A stretch of DNA of 64,000 nt from Schistocerca nitens. Its lineage: Eukaryota > Arthropoda > Insecta > Orthoptera > Acrididae. How positions within the stretch are numbered: position 1 is the first letter of the stretch; each line of letters opens with the position of its first letter. The notes under the pieces were generated by a model. It worked only from the letters and a program-made list of their open reading frames with translations, was not told where the DNA came from and ran no database searches. The stretch lies in NCBI RefSeq assembly GCF_023898315.1, contig NC_064614.1:1053512432-1053576431 (forward strand), given 5' to 3'. A program made the translations under genes and the position numbers. Positions 1-11,299 of the stretch are shown here, piece after piece.

Positions 1-2005
1 CATAGCGTCCCGCCTCCTCTTGCTCGGGGATTTACGTTTTGGCATCCTGTTTGGTGGGCTGTGATCAGCCATAATCGATTTTAGAAATCAAGCGTTGTTC
101 TAACATTCTATATGTTGGGCAATTACGTCCCGTGGCTCCGCATGACTTTTTCCCGCGGCTTTTACAGGGGACACAGACCGCTGCTGCTTTGCAGTCTTTG
201 CGGTTGTGTCCATTTGTGCCACACTTCGTACAAGCCGACTCCCTGGTACAAAGCCTTAGGATGTGGTCCAGGTCACCACAATTGTGGCAGCGAGGTACCA
301 CGATGTAGTCTTTAACGTTGATTGAGTGGAATCTTATATATAGTCTGCCCATTGCTGTGATCTTCCTCCACATTGGTGCCGTGACCTCAGAAACGTGATG
401 GACCACATCACGCCCCCGAGGCCCCGTCTTGAATCTCAATTTGAAACCATTTCGAAATTCCTCCTCATTTAGATCATCAAAATTTTGTTATTTTATTGTG
501 TTCGTCAATTCGTCATCTGTCATTATAGTAGGCACGTCATAAAGGATTATTAAAGGATTTCGTTTCCTCGGAGGTTCACACTTAACAAGTGAGTTTAATT
601 TTTGGTTGTTTAATAATTTGTCTGTCTTCCTCCGAGGCTACTTCCACAATCACTGAGTTTCTGCTAGGTTTAATTCTTTTAATCTTGATTTTATCTTTGG
701 CTGGGTTTACAGTTTTTGTGAACAGCTGTTGAATTTTCTTTACACTGGTATCTTGCCCAGGCAGTGTCCTGAGAAAGACCGCAGTGTCTGTTCTTTTAGC
801 AACTTTATCTATGGTTTCTTTAGTTGTGTGGGGCTTGGTTGGCGCTTGCGCAGCCACCGCCGCCCAGGTCTTAACCGGTTGGTTCCTCAGTCTACTGTTT
901 TCTTTTTCTAATTCTTCTACTCGTCCCTCAAGTTTCGCATGGGCGATAGCCCACGCTGTGAGTTCATTTTTTATGATTGATAAAGCCGCTTGGCTTATTG
1001 TTCCATTTTTAACATTCTGCTCTAGGAGCAGTGAAATTCTAGCGTGTCTCTGTGTTACAGATTCGCCTTCTGCCTGTCCCAGCTCGTCCTGGGGAGACGG
1101 ATCAGGCGCAATAGAAGCGCGTTTGGACGCACAAGAATCACTCGTTTCAGTTGCCGCCATGATGAGTAAACGAGTGATAAAAGATGGGAGCCCGTCTCTT
1201 GCCCCGGACCCGCTCCTCTGGCTTGGGGGTGGGGGGGGGGGGGAGGAGACATGAGGCAGCTCGCCCACCTGCCTTGCCCCAAGGCCAAGGGCACTCTACG
1301 AACTGCAGGGTTCAGCGCGACGTTGCCAGCGCACTGGTCCCCATCGGTGGCTCCGTCATCGTCGATTTCACCCGACGATCCTCGGCAAGTGCACCCCGCA
1401 CTCTGGAGAGGCGGATGCACCTCTCGCCCTTCGCCGCTTACTAGCCCGAGCTTCCACCTCTCGGCCAAGGACCCACTCCTACTCAGGTGGTGGGTCGGTC
1501 ACCCAGTCGTTCAGCGGTCTGGACCCATCTAACCTAGCCCAGATGATGTCACCACCTCCTGGGTTTGGTAGAACACGCCCCGGTTACCCAGAGGCGCGGC
1601 GAAGCACCCTTGCCGAATCGCGCCGCGATCCCACGCCGACGAACGAGGTCTCTGGCATGCAGAACACCTGATGGTCTGTGCCCTGCGAACAGAACAGAAA
1701 GGGACTGATGTTCGGTCCCTAGACACAGCTCCCCCTGTGCCACGCACCCTTCGCTTTCGCATCGGATTGGGTCGCAGCTCTCCCTTTTGTCGCAAGGCAG
1801 AATGCCAAGCTTAACATCTGGCACCACGGGAAGGCGGAAAGAGCCACTTGGGAAGGAGAGGCTATGAGAGACGCATCACTTCCCCTGTGAGGACTGCCGC
1901 GCCACACCCGACTGGAAGCGATACGCCCCAGTGCGAGCTTCCGTGCCTTACGGCGCGCCGGTAACGGGCGGGCCCGCACCGAACGCGCCGTCAAGCGACT
2001 GACCC
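1..2005 (-). mobile_element. 5' part of a LINE (Jockey/R1-like), cut by the window edge
   Basis: The element reads on the minus strand. A GC-rich leader (about 1161-2005) precedes an ORF1 with a coiled coil and CCHC zinc knuckles (65-1160). The rest, including any RT, would lie to the left of base 1. A poly-G run of about 15 bases sits at about 1227-1243, just upstream of the ORF1 start. The 5' boundary near 2005 is inferred from the abrupt change from GC-rich to AT-rich sequence; no target duplication can be tested because the 3' end is outside. ORF1 type and layout fit R1/Jockey-group LINEs; the clade is uncertain. Confidence 0.65.
65..1160 (-). pseudogene. LINE ORF1 (Gag-like RNA-binding protein), frameshifted
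   Basis: ORF1 proteins of this LINE group bind the element RNA and form particles. I start it at the Met at 1160 (MAATETSD); an upstream Met at 1268 would force translation through the poly-G tract. An N-terminal charged region is followed by a likely coiled coil (KLEGRVEELEKENSRL). The C-terminal part, in another frame (65-439), carries CHNCGDLDHILRLC and CTKCGTNGHNRKDC, both perfect CX2CX4HX4C knuckles, then a third Cys-rich motif. The frame breaks between about 440 and 582 with no intact reading through it. This copy is therefore decayed. Confidence 0.75.
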
Positions 2006-2091
2006 GCGCCAGACTTCTTTATTTATTTGTTACCATTAATAAATATTATTTGTGTGTGCTATTTTAATTATTGGAGGTAGTTATTGGTTTT

Positions 2092-2372
2092 GTCCGCCCC
2101 TCGTGGTCTCGCGGTAGCGTTCTCGCTTCCCGAGCACAGGGTCCCGGGTTCGATTCCCGGCGGGGTCAGGGATTTTTCCTGCCTCGAGATGACTGGGTGT
2201 TGTTGTGTTGTTTTCATCATCATCATTCATCCCCATTACGGTCGGAGGAAGGCAACGGCAAACCACCTCCATTAGGACCGTGCCTAGTAAGACGGTGCGG
2301 GTCTCCCGCATCGTTCCCCTACGCTCTGTAAAGAAGCATGGGACTTCACTTCATTTCATATTGGTTTTAGTT
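2092..2372 (+). mobile_element. tRNA-derived SINE, family with GTGGTCTCGCGGTAG head
   Basis: The head looks like a tRNA: an A-box-like segment near 2108-2122 and a perfect B box GGTTCGATTCC at 2147-2157, the two internal Pol III promoter elements. A unique body follows (GATGACTGGGTGTTGTTGTG, then a CAT-rich stretch and GGCAACGGCAAACCACC). The copy lies in an AT-rich stretch. The same head reappears at 12440 joined to the tail of a different SINE family. Confidence 0.8.
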
Positions 2373-4011
2373 GGTTTACCCTACTTCTTTATTTCCTTTT
2401 TTTCTTTACTCTTCTGAAAACCTGGAAAACATAAAGAATTCGTTTTAAATACCGCGGGAGAGCAAGGTGTGTATTCCACACCGGCGATCTCGCGGAAATT
2501 CCTCGTCGTTGTCTGCTCCACCTGAAATTACTAAAACCTTTACTCGCTACGTAGATGGTTCGGCACAACTGTGTGCTACGTATGTTATTTGATTAGTCTA
2601 GATGATAGGTCCAACAATTAGAGTATATTAATTCGGAGATAATATCGCGACGAATTATCACCGTGGAAAATGCAGGTTCGCACTATCGTTCCAAAAACTT
2701 CACCTCCGAGCGATCTACATCTCGTAATATTTGTACCGCGATAATTAACTAATTTCGGTATGGAGATATACACACCTTGATTACTTTATTTTGTGCAAAA
2801 AAACTATTTAAACATTTACTACATACCATAATGGCGTCTCACAACAATATAATCTCTCTCCTTCTCTCACACGTCCGATCTCCCCATTTCCCTCACAAAG
2901 AGTCCATAAAACAAAATCTTCGGTAAGACACAGAGATGCGTTCGTAACACGGAATGCCCGATTTGTTTCAGTCGATATATGCCGTTCACCATAATATCAA
3001 TTCGTCGCACACAAATTACAGTTTCGCATACATTAGTACACATTGCCCCTCTTAGGCGTGAAATTTCTTTCCTTAACTATTCGGGGCCAAAACTACAATA
3101 AAAAATGACTCTACTGTTTTACTTTAATGATACTGAGTTGAATTTGCTTGCTGCGGTTGACAACTTTTGCAGTTTATGTAATCTGAGTAGTTTTCATAAT
3201 CACTCGCCACTGATCAGAAGCTTAAATAATTTGAAATTAACCGTTAAAATAACTCTGTAAATGGCTAATGTGACAGTGAACTTCCGATCAGAATAGCCAT
3301 CCCATTCGGGCGAGGGTTCCTAAGGGAAACCGTGAAAAACCTGGAACAAGGCTAACCAAGTAATTTACAAAAATTATTTAAAATTTTAACTGACAGATCT
3401 GAAAGAGCCTTTACATAAACTGTTCTTGCATTGGTGGAGTCAGGTATAACAAATGTGAAGTTGTACGTCCGATTTTCGCAGTCGGTATATGCCGTTCATT
3501 ACAATATCAATTCGTCGCACCAGAATTACAGTTTTCATACATTGGTCTACATCAGAACATAAACAGTGCTCAAATTCCAGTGTGAATACCTGCGATTTGT
3601 ACAAGAAGAAATGGCAGCTTTCAAGTTTTGTCTGTCAGATACGTACTTTTTGTTGCTTGTTTTATTTTCTGTTCGTGTTCTGTATTTGTGCGATAAGTTT
3701 GCCTCGGCGATTCTGAAAACTCCCCAAGTATCAAACAAAGGTCAACCGACAGTATAGGTTAATGATGGCCGATGTGGTGCACGAATTTGATCCTGCTCTG
3801 GCTAACGTAACAGCCCTTATGGAGATAAACTGGCACTTTATACGTAACATTACGAAAAATCGTTAAAATTCAGTAGGCTTGAAACCACTTGAAGGGGTAA
3901 CGTAATACACGAAGAAAGAAATGGTAAAAGGATTTGGTACCTCTAGAACAGTTGCAGGATAATGCGAAGTCTTATCAATAAAACAATTACGCTGTCAGCC
4001 TCTACACTAGG
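2373..4011. other. Non-coding AT-rich stretch with a diverged direct repeat
   Basis: I see no gene here. Segments 2960-3042 and 3475-3552 are diverged direct copies sharing TATATGCCGTTCA and AATATCAATTCGTCGCAC. A short piece near 3315-3345 (GGGAAACCGTGAAAAACCTG) resembles part of the SINE type found at 4012 and 36790. The open frames here show no recognisable protein. Confidence 0.5.
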
Positions 4012-4178
4012 AGGAGGAGGAGGAGGTCAGTGTTTAACGTCCCGTCCACATCGAAGTCATTAGAGACAAACCACAAGCTCGGCTTAGGGAAGGATGGGGA
4101 AGGAAATGAGCCACGTTCTTTCGGTGGAACGATCCCGGCATTTGCCTGAAGCTGTTTAGGGAATCTATACTCGGAACG
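4012..4178 (-). mobile_element. SINE fragment (family with GTTTAACGTCCCGTC tail)
   Basis: Read on the minus strand, this is the 3' half of a SINE: the plus strand shows GTGTTTAACGTCCCGTCC, GTCATTAGAGAC, then GGCATTTGCCTGAAG. The tRNA-like head that should follow to the right is missing or too diverged. A second, also diverged copy is at 36790-36992. The tail core (CTAATGAC, then GTTAAAC on the minus strand) resembles the 3' ends of the Jockey-like LINEs here. Confidence 0.6.
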
Positions 4179-4778
4179 CAGAATGTGAAGTATGGTTAAC
4201 TGATACAAGCAATGTGATATTGACTGACTCGTAGTGAAGGGAGCAGGGAAGGGGCGACTTTTAGTGAACTGTGAAATGTGTTTAATCCCTAGCGCAGATT
4301 AGCAATCAACTCTGCAAATGAAAAGACATTGCCAGGGGGTAAACGTGGTCGTAATGCGGCGCAAATGAGTCGAAACATAAGCGTACTACTTATCATGAAG
4401 CCCGTTCGGTTAGCCTCGCGGCCTCACACACTGCTTGCCGGTCGGGAAGTTGTGTTGGTCCCCGGGCGGATTAGTGTCGAGGTCCGGTGTGTCGGACAGT
4501 CTGTGGATGGTTTTTCAGCCGGTTTTCCAATTGCCTCGGCGAATGCGGTCTGGTTCCCTTTATTTCGCCTCAGTTACACTACGTCGGCGATTGCTGCGCA
4601 AACACTTTCTCCACGTATGTGTACACCATAATAATTCTACCACGCAAACATTGGGGTTATACTCGTCTGGTGTGAGACGTTTCCGATGGGGTCCACTAGA
4701 GGGCTAACCGCACAATAATCCTGGGTTCGGTGTGGGGCGGAGGTGGGATGAGTTGACTGCTGTAGCCCGTTGTGAGGG
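4179..4778. other. No recognisable feature
   Basis: Intergenic or decayed sequence. Open frames exist but resemble no protein I know and have no clear start or splice context. Confidence 0.4.
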
Positions 4779-4801
4779 TTTTTTTTTTTGTGGAGTTTAA
4801 T

Positions 4802-4830
4802 GGCGCTCAACTACTGAGGTCATTAGCGCC
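4802..4830 (-). other. 3' terminal hairpin of LINE 1
   Basis: On the minus strand, GGCGCT pairs perfectly with AGCGCC around the 17-nt loop AATGACCTCAGTAGTTG. The same loop on a different stem occurs in LINE 3 (47616-47648) and in the SINEs. It is probably the site where the RT recognises its template RNA, an inference from known stringent-type LINEs. Confidence 0.75.
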
Positions 4831-4934
4831 CAGTCACAATTGTTAGAGCACATAGAATCTAGTAAAACTCAAGGGGAGGGGGGGGGGGACACCAGATAGT
4901 CCTTACAAAGATGCAGATAAAATAAGTAAAAGAG

Positions 4935-7440
4935 TTAGATGTCTTTGGACAAGCCAGTCAAAGTTAGAAAACGAAGAACACGAGCAGCTGCTCGAGAGTC
5001 ATCAGCTAAAATATCCGGTAAAGTAGATGGCAGGGACAGGACAACACGAGATTGACTAAAGCGGGGACACGACAATAAAACATGGCGCACTGTTAATGCT
5101 TGACCACAAGGGCACTGCGGGGCTGGGTCACCGGAGAGCAGGTAGCGGTGGCTAAACCGGCAATGCCCAATCCGCAACCTGGTCAGAAAAACCTCTTCCC
5201 GCCGAGATGGTCGGGAGGAGGTTGTCCAAGCAGTTGGGAACGGTTTTACTGCCCGGAGCTTGTTTCCTTGAAGGGATGACCAAGTATCCCACCACAACGA
5301 TACAAGCCTCTTACAAACAACCCCACTAACGTCAGATGACGGGACACAATGGGAGGCTGGCCGAGGCAGGAGGACTGCAGCCTTGGCTGCAGCATCAGCA
5401 GTCTCATTCCCTGGCACTCCTACATGGCTGGGAACCCACAGAAAGCTGACATAAGAGCCATCATCAGCGAAAGAATGGAGGGACCGCTGGATCCGTGGCA
5501 CCAAGGGATGGACCGGATAGGGAGCTCCAAAGCTCTGAAGAGCACTGAGTGAATCAGAGCAGAGTACATACGATGAATGGCGGTGGCGGCGGGCATACTG
5601 AACGGCCTGATGGAGAGCAAAAAGCTCGGCGTAAAACTGGAACATTGGCCGAGGAGCCGGTATTTAAAGGTGACGGCCCCGACGACAAAGGCACAGCCGA
5701 CACCATCGTCAGTTTTGGAGCCATCGGTGTAAATAAAGGTGTGACTGGCAAGTCGCGCACGAAGTTCGACAAACCGTGAGCAATACACTGCAGCCGGAGT
5801 ACCCTCCTTCGGGAGTGAGCTGAAGTCGAGATAAATATGAACCGGAGCCTGGAGCCAAGGTGGTGTCGGGCTCTCACCCTCTCTGAAGGTGGTAGGGAGG
5901 GCAAAATCCAATAGTCGAAGCAGGCGACGGAAGCGGACTCCAGGGGGCAGCAGGGCAGACACATACAACCCGTACTGACGGTCGAGAGAATCGGCGAAGA
6001 AGGACTGATAAGAGGGGTGGTCGGGCATTGACAACAGCCGGCAGGCATACCGACACAGCAGTACGTCGCGCCGGTAGGTCAATGGTAATTCGGCAGCTTC
6101 AGCATAAAGACTCTCGACAGGACTAGTGTAGAATGCTCCGGTCGCAAGACGTAACCCCCGATGGTGGATGGAGTTGAGACGGCGTAAGAGGGATGGCCGA
6201 GCAGACGAGTAGACGAAGCTCCCATAATCCAACTTCGATCGGACTATGGACTGATACAAGCGAAGCAGGACAGTGCGATCCGCTCCCCAAGGTGAACCAC
6301 TAAGAACTCTGAGGACATTAAGGGAACGTGTACAACGGGCCGCCAAATAAGAGACGTGCGGTGACCAACAAAGTTTCCTGTCCAATGTGAGCCCTAGAAA
6401 CTTAGTTGTTTCCACGAATGGGAGAACAACGGGACCGAGATGTAAGGATGGCGGAAGGAACGCTTTATATCGCCAAAAGTTGATACAAACCGTCTTCTCT
6501 TCAGAGAACCGGAAGCCATTTGCCACGCTCCATGAGTATAGGCTGTCTAGACAACGCTGAAGGCAGCGCTCCAGGAGGCATGTTCTCTGGGCACTGCAGT
6601 AGATCGCGAAGTCATCGACAAAGAGAGAGAGCCTGAGACATTAGGGGGAATGCAATCCATAATTGGATTGATCGCGATGGCAAAAAGGGCTACGTTCAAG
6701 ACGGAGCCCTGAGGCACTCCGTTCTCCTGGAGGAAGACGTCGGACAATACGGAACCCACACGTACCCTAAACTTTCGGTCTGTTAAAAAGGAATCAATAA
6801 AAAGGGGCAGGCGACCACGTAGACCCCACCTGTGCATAGTGCGGAGGATACCTCCTCTCCAACAGGTATCATAAGCCTTCTCCAAATCGAAGAACACGGC
6901 TACCGTTTGGCGCTTTCGCAAGAAGTTGTTCATGATGAATGTCGACAAGGTCACAAGGTGGTCAACAGCGGAGCGGCGGCGACAAAAGCCGCATTGAACA
7001 TTGGTAAGTAGCCGTCAAGATTCAAGAATCCAGACTAACCGAGCGTTAACCATGCGCTCCATCACCTTACAGACACAGCTTGTAAGAGAAATGGAGCGGT
7101 AACTACAAGGAAGGTGTCTATCCTTCTCAGGTTTGGGTATAGGAACAACGACGGCGTCACGCCAACGCATGGGGACCTGACCTTCGGTCCAGACGCGATT
7201 ATAGGTACGAAGAAGGAAGCTTTTGCCCGCCGGATAAAGGTATGCCAGCATCTGAACGTGAATGGCATCTGGCCCCGGAGCAGAGGACCGGGACAGTGCA
7301 AGCGCACGTTCGAGTTCCCGTATAGTAAAGGGGGCATTATAAGTTTCCAGATTCCGGTTGTGGGTTGTGTACCCATGAGGGCTACGGCGGAGACGGAACC
7401 TCTCCGTCGTTTCTAGATCCCCAGTTCCATACAAATACAA
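4935..7440 (-). pseudogene. LINE ORF2: reverse transcriptase plus RNase H, frameshifted
   Basis: The enzyme copies element RNA into DNA at a nicked target. In protein order: RT fingers (VPIPKPEKDRHLPC, about 7140), motif A FFDLEKAYDT (near 6880), motif B ENGVPQGSVL (near 6715), and motif C as FVDD in a shifted frame at 6611-6622. The thumb region follows, then RNase H with YTDGS, FYAELFAL, CSDSLSAL and VPSHVGVPGNETAD, so all four RNase H acidic positions are visible. At least three frameshifts (near 7000, 6540-6620 and 5420-5650) split the reading. The endonuclease is absent because of 5' truncation. It cannot encode a functional protein. Confidence 0.85.
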
Positions 7441-7912
7441 AAATACAAATATTTACCATGAACAGCATTACTACGTATAGCTTCCAGTTCAGGTTCCCTA
7501 TCAGGACAGTAAACTCTGTCTTAACTAATTTTGATTTCGATACAAGTGGAGTTTCAAAGGGGCTATTTAGTGACGTTTTGTTCTTATATTTCTGCCTGGC
7601 TTATTCGATTGATCGGACGTCCCATCTCAGATAATCATGAACACTAATCTGACCCTCCTTTCTTATGTATCCTTACGCTTTGAATCCACAAATTAATTGC
7701 GCACCATTTACGTCCTACATTCACTATCCGGGAAGGCAAAATCCGCTGTTGTAGAACTTAATACCTTCTAGCCGTTTCTCAGCGAAATTGGAATGCGGGA
7801 GAAGGAAAGAAACGGCAGGCGACGTTCAGTTCTGCCGTTCACTTTAGTCCCTAGTCGGATACAGTGGTCTGTAACAAGTTTATAGCACATTGTGTGTGTG
7901 AGTGTGTGTGTG

Positions 7913-7963
<51 letters not shown>

Positions 7964-8105
7964 TTTGTTTCACTTTTTTATTCCTAACCCTATGGACAAG
8001 GTGGGCTGTTAGTGATCTCGCTGCATGAGGAACTTCTTTGTCAGTTACTTTTTCGAAAGATCATATTCACGAAAACGTAATGATGTGGAGTATGTCAAGA
8101 GCACA
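7441..8105. other. Non-coding stretch with a (TG)n microsatellite
   Basis: No gene recognised. A TG-rich microsatellite covers about 7891-7960 with a single interruption (GTTGTG), followed by GTTTGTTTG. Confidence 0.6.
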
Positions 8106-8388
8106 CACTACATAGGGTGTCTCTCGTACGAGACGCCAGTGGCGTTTTATCTGGAGTTTCGGCAGATATCCGCAATTTTCGTTTTGCTTCGTGTAGCTGG
8201 ACTCAGCCCAAACAAACGCTGTACATCACATCGTTCATGCGACGCCCAGTGTCGATGGAAACCATCGGTTTGTTTCCCGTTACAAACAAAATGATTTTTT
8301 AAGTGGAATTTTACGAATCCTGTCGACAGAGTGGTCCCGAATTAGTCTAGTGCGATATTCGTTTTACCGATATGTATTAACAGGCACA
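8106..8388 (-). repeat. Interspersed repeat, left member of an inverted pair
   Basis: The part 8199-8388 is an inverted, diverged match to 9600-9790. Shared blocks include CAGCCCAAACAAACGCTG, ACAAACAAAATGATTTTT, GTGCGATAT and GATATGTATTAACAGG. It may be a long terminal inverted repeat of one element or two independent copies. The intervening 8389-9599 shows no recognisable gene. Confidence 0.55.
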
Positions 8389-9599
8389 GTAAAACTTCAG
8401 GAACAACCGGTACTCCAGCTAGCGCTGACTGTTACAGCTCACGCAGGATACTTGTTTTGCTTATAAATTTGTACATCAGTTTCATAATGATCTGCCCATC
8501 ATTTCCTTAATGGTCATAATTATTGAGATATTTACGCGAAAGTAAGACTGCGCGAAATTCCGATAAGTGTGCAACTAAAAATAGGGGGTGCTATGATTCT
8601 GCGTTTGGTGCATGTTACAAAATATGTTGTTGCGAATGAAATTTTGCTGACGTACTCGAATTTTTTTAGACTTTGGTAGAGGTGTGTATTTGTCCCCTGT
8701 CACGAGAAAATTGATCTGATGTAGCATATTCATTTGCGATCGCGCAGCACCAGCGATAAAGCCGGAGTGAAATGCCCAAAACATTCCTCATATTTCATAA
8801 ACGGTTTCAGTAATCGAAATGATTTTTCCAAATCAGAGCGCGCAAAGAGGAGAGTATTTTACCATATCCTTATTATACAACACTTCATTACCTGCCTATT
8901 ATTCAATAACGACAGACTTTTTTGGTGAAAGAATGTTGTTTTTAAGGGGCATCGATAGCTGGTAAAACGAGAAATGCTATTGGTTTTGGAACAATGTATG
9001 TGAGGACATAACTGGTTTTTTTGCAGAGAGTCAGTAGCTTATGAAACTTAAGTTTTCCTCTGTTGCTCATTCAATAAAATTAATAAACCACTGTTCCAGA
9101 ATTATCTCGCTGTTGTGTCTGCACAAAATGTAAGTGAAGTGAGACAGTGTAAACTCGGCTGTGTTTTGGCAAAAGCAGCAAATTTTGACATGGCAAACAG
9201 AGAAATGTATAGGTTTTACTCAAAATTGGCCACTTGGAAGCTTCTCTGAAAGGTACAAGTGGAGAACAATCCAGGAGCAAATAAATTGCTGCGTTTTCGG
9301 CGGAATTTTTTTTTTTTTTTAGACACTAATGAAAGGAGAGGTGACAGCGCCATGCAAGTGACGGCGTGGAGGGGCCCCCACTTAATTTTTACAAAAAATG
9401 TGATTTTAGGTTTCAGTTTTAACGGCACTTACCATCCGGCGCTCGTATTTCCCCTACAGCGGTGTGAGCGACCATCCACCGCTGCCGCTCTCCCCACACT
9501 TCCCCAGCCGAATGCATGGCATTTTGCGCACACTGTACTGCCATGCAGAAGCAAGTTGTTAAGGTGCCGCTGGAGTACCTGTTAGTCCTCGTGTTCTAA

Positions 9600-9790
9600 T
9601 GTTCCTGTTAATGTATATCGGTAAGACTAATATCGCACTAGAGTAACCTGGTAGCGCCCTATCTGATGGGCAAGTACAGTTCCAATTTAAAAATCCTTTT
9701 GTTGGAAACAGGAAACACACTGACGCATTCCGTCGCATTCCGTCGCATGGAAGATGTAATGAGCAGCATGTGTTTGGGCTGACACCGCCT
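9600..9790 (+). repeat. Interspersed repeat, right member of an inverted pair
   Basis: An inverted counterpart of 8199-8388. It shows CCTGTTAATGTATATCGG, ATATCGCAC, AATCCTTTTGTTGG and TGTTTGGGCTG in the order expected for the reverse complement. A small internal tandem duplication (GACGCATTCC/GTCGCATTCC) is present near 9722-9745. Confidence 0.55.
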
Positions 9791-9880
9791 ACATGTGTAT
9801 ACTGTGAGGCTCTCAATGTTCCCAAATGTTAAGGAGATGTATGAAAGGTTGATGTACGTGAATTCCACTGATAATTCTTA

Positions 9881-10282
9881 TTACTTTCTTGCATGAAATT
9901 TATACTTTTTGCCGAAGTCTGGAATGCTGTCCCATGAGACATCAATGAATGACGATACGAAATACATGTTACTCTGCTGAGTCCTATAATAGTGAGTAGG
10001 ATACTGCTTGACAATAGGAAACTGGTTGAAGTGTATTTCTTTAAAATTTAAAGCTACCCAATTTGTGGAAAACCAGTCAATAAATCTCACGAATACATGT
10101 TTTTCTATTTTCTCTATTGATGCTCCTTTACTTGGATTCACAAAAATGCTTGGATCATCCGCAAATAGAACTAATTCTTTCTCCTGAATCAAATAAAATG
10201 CCAGATCATTAGCATAAAGCAAGAACTTTAGTGGGCCGATGACGGAATTATGTGAGACTCCCACAGCAGTTTCTCGGCACAC
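9881..10282 (-). pseudogene. LINE reverse transcriptase fragment (palm domain)
   Basis: The translated minus strand contains GPLKFLLYANDL followed by LVLFADDPSIFV, matching RT motif B (the xGPLLFLLYINDL type) and catalytic motif C (FADD) of non-LTR retrotransposons. The upstream part of motif B is altered (GVSHNSVIGP where GVPQGSILGP is usual). Only about 400 bp remain and no endonuclease or tail is seen. The clade is uncertain; this motif style is common in CR1/L2/RTE-type elements. Confidence 0.75.
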
Positions 10283-10342
10283 AGTTTAAGTGATAGCAAT
10301 CTTTGTGTTGCTGGAAATGCTAGAGAATTTTTCTACATTATG

Positions 10343-10758
10343 TTCAAATGGTTCGGCCGGCCGAAGTGGCCGTGCGGTTAAAGGTGCTGCAGTCTGGAAC
10401 CGCAAGACCGCTACGGTCGCAGGTTCGAATCCTGCCTCGGGCATGGATGTTTGTGACGTCCTTAGGTTAGTTAGGTTTAACTAGTTCTAAGTTCTAGGGG
10501 ACTAATGACCTCAGCAGTTGAGTCCCATAGTGCTCAGAGCCATTTGAACCATTTTTGTTCAAATGGTTCAAATGGCTCTGAGCACTATGGGACACAACTG
10601 CGAGGTCATAAGTCCCCTAGAACTTAGAACTACTTAAACCTAACTAACCTAAGGACAACACATACATCCATGCCCGAGGCAGGAATCGAACCTGCGACCG
10701 TAGCGGTCGCGCGGTTCCAGACTGTAGCGCCAGAACTGCTCGGCCACCAGCGGCAGGC
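10343..10758. mobile_element. Inverted SINE dimer inserted as one unit
   Basis: A plus-strand SINE (about 10353-10553) is followed directly by a second copy in opposite orientation (about 10558-10758), tail to tail. The first has a tRNA-like head with B box GGTTCGAATCC and the tail ATAGTGCTCAGAGCCATTTG. A 13-bp duplication, TTCTACATTATGT, flanks the whole structure at 10330-10342 and 10759-10771, so both copies share one target site. An RNA across it could fold into a hairpin with arms of about 200 bp. Confidence 0.85.
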
Positions 10759-10771
10759 TTCTACATTATGT

Positions 10772-11263
10772 CTCTTAAACAAGAAGAAAATAAGGTATGA
10801 GCTTAACTATACTCTTAAAGCTAAGTTTTATTAATAGAATATCTTAAATAAGCCGCAGAAGAACCCAACTCGCCATATTTTATCATTTAAAGATTTTATT
10901 ATGTTAAATGTATAAATAACCGAAACAGTAGAGTGGTCTGTCTGAATTACAGATTGTGACTAAGTATCCTGTTGATACACAGGTCGATTACAATTCTAGA
11001 GTACACTGCATTCTATAAAATTTTACAAAATTATGTAAGGAGTGACACTGAATGGTAGTTACCGACGTCTGTGGAGACCTAGCAATGTCTTATTTCAATA
11101 TGTCTGAGAGAACACGCTCAATCAATTACGTATAAGTCAGCAAGAATTAAGGACATCACACAATAAAGGGGCACAACGTTGTAGTGTTTTACTGATTTGT
11201 TAATTTGATTTTTTCACACATATATCTCTTGTGAAACACGGAGGTAAAGGACATTCGTGTGTA
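10772..11263. other. No recognisable feature
   Basis: AT-rich sequence with no convincing open frame, tRNA or repeat signature that I can identify. Confidence 0.4.
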
Positions 11264-11299
11264 CACTGCGGTGAAGACAGTCATGGGATACCTCGTAAT

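Larger units (their letters stand above)
4779..7440 (-). mobile_element. Jockey-like LINE, 5'-truncated copy (LINE 1)
   Basis: A minus-strand non-LTR retrotransposon cut off at its 5' end inside the RT. Its 3' end is marked by a run of 11 T on the plus strand (4779-4789), which is the poly(A) tail in element orientation. Just before it lies the 3' hairpin at 4802-4830: stem GGCGCT/AGCGCC around a 17-nt loop. Such truncation is typical of incomplete target-primed reverse transcription. Related copies are at 34110-36390 and 47597-54450. Confidence 0.85.

Noticed and set aside
582-1268. ORF1 starting at the upstream Met at 1268
   Set aside because: It would translate through the poly-G tract. 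The Met at 1160 gives a normal ORF1 N-terminus.
10465-10485. Telomeric (TTAGG)n in the SINE bodies (TTAGGTTAGTTAGG)
   Set aside because: It is a short fixed part of the SINE body found in every copy, not a tandem telomeric array.
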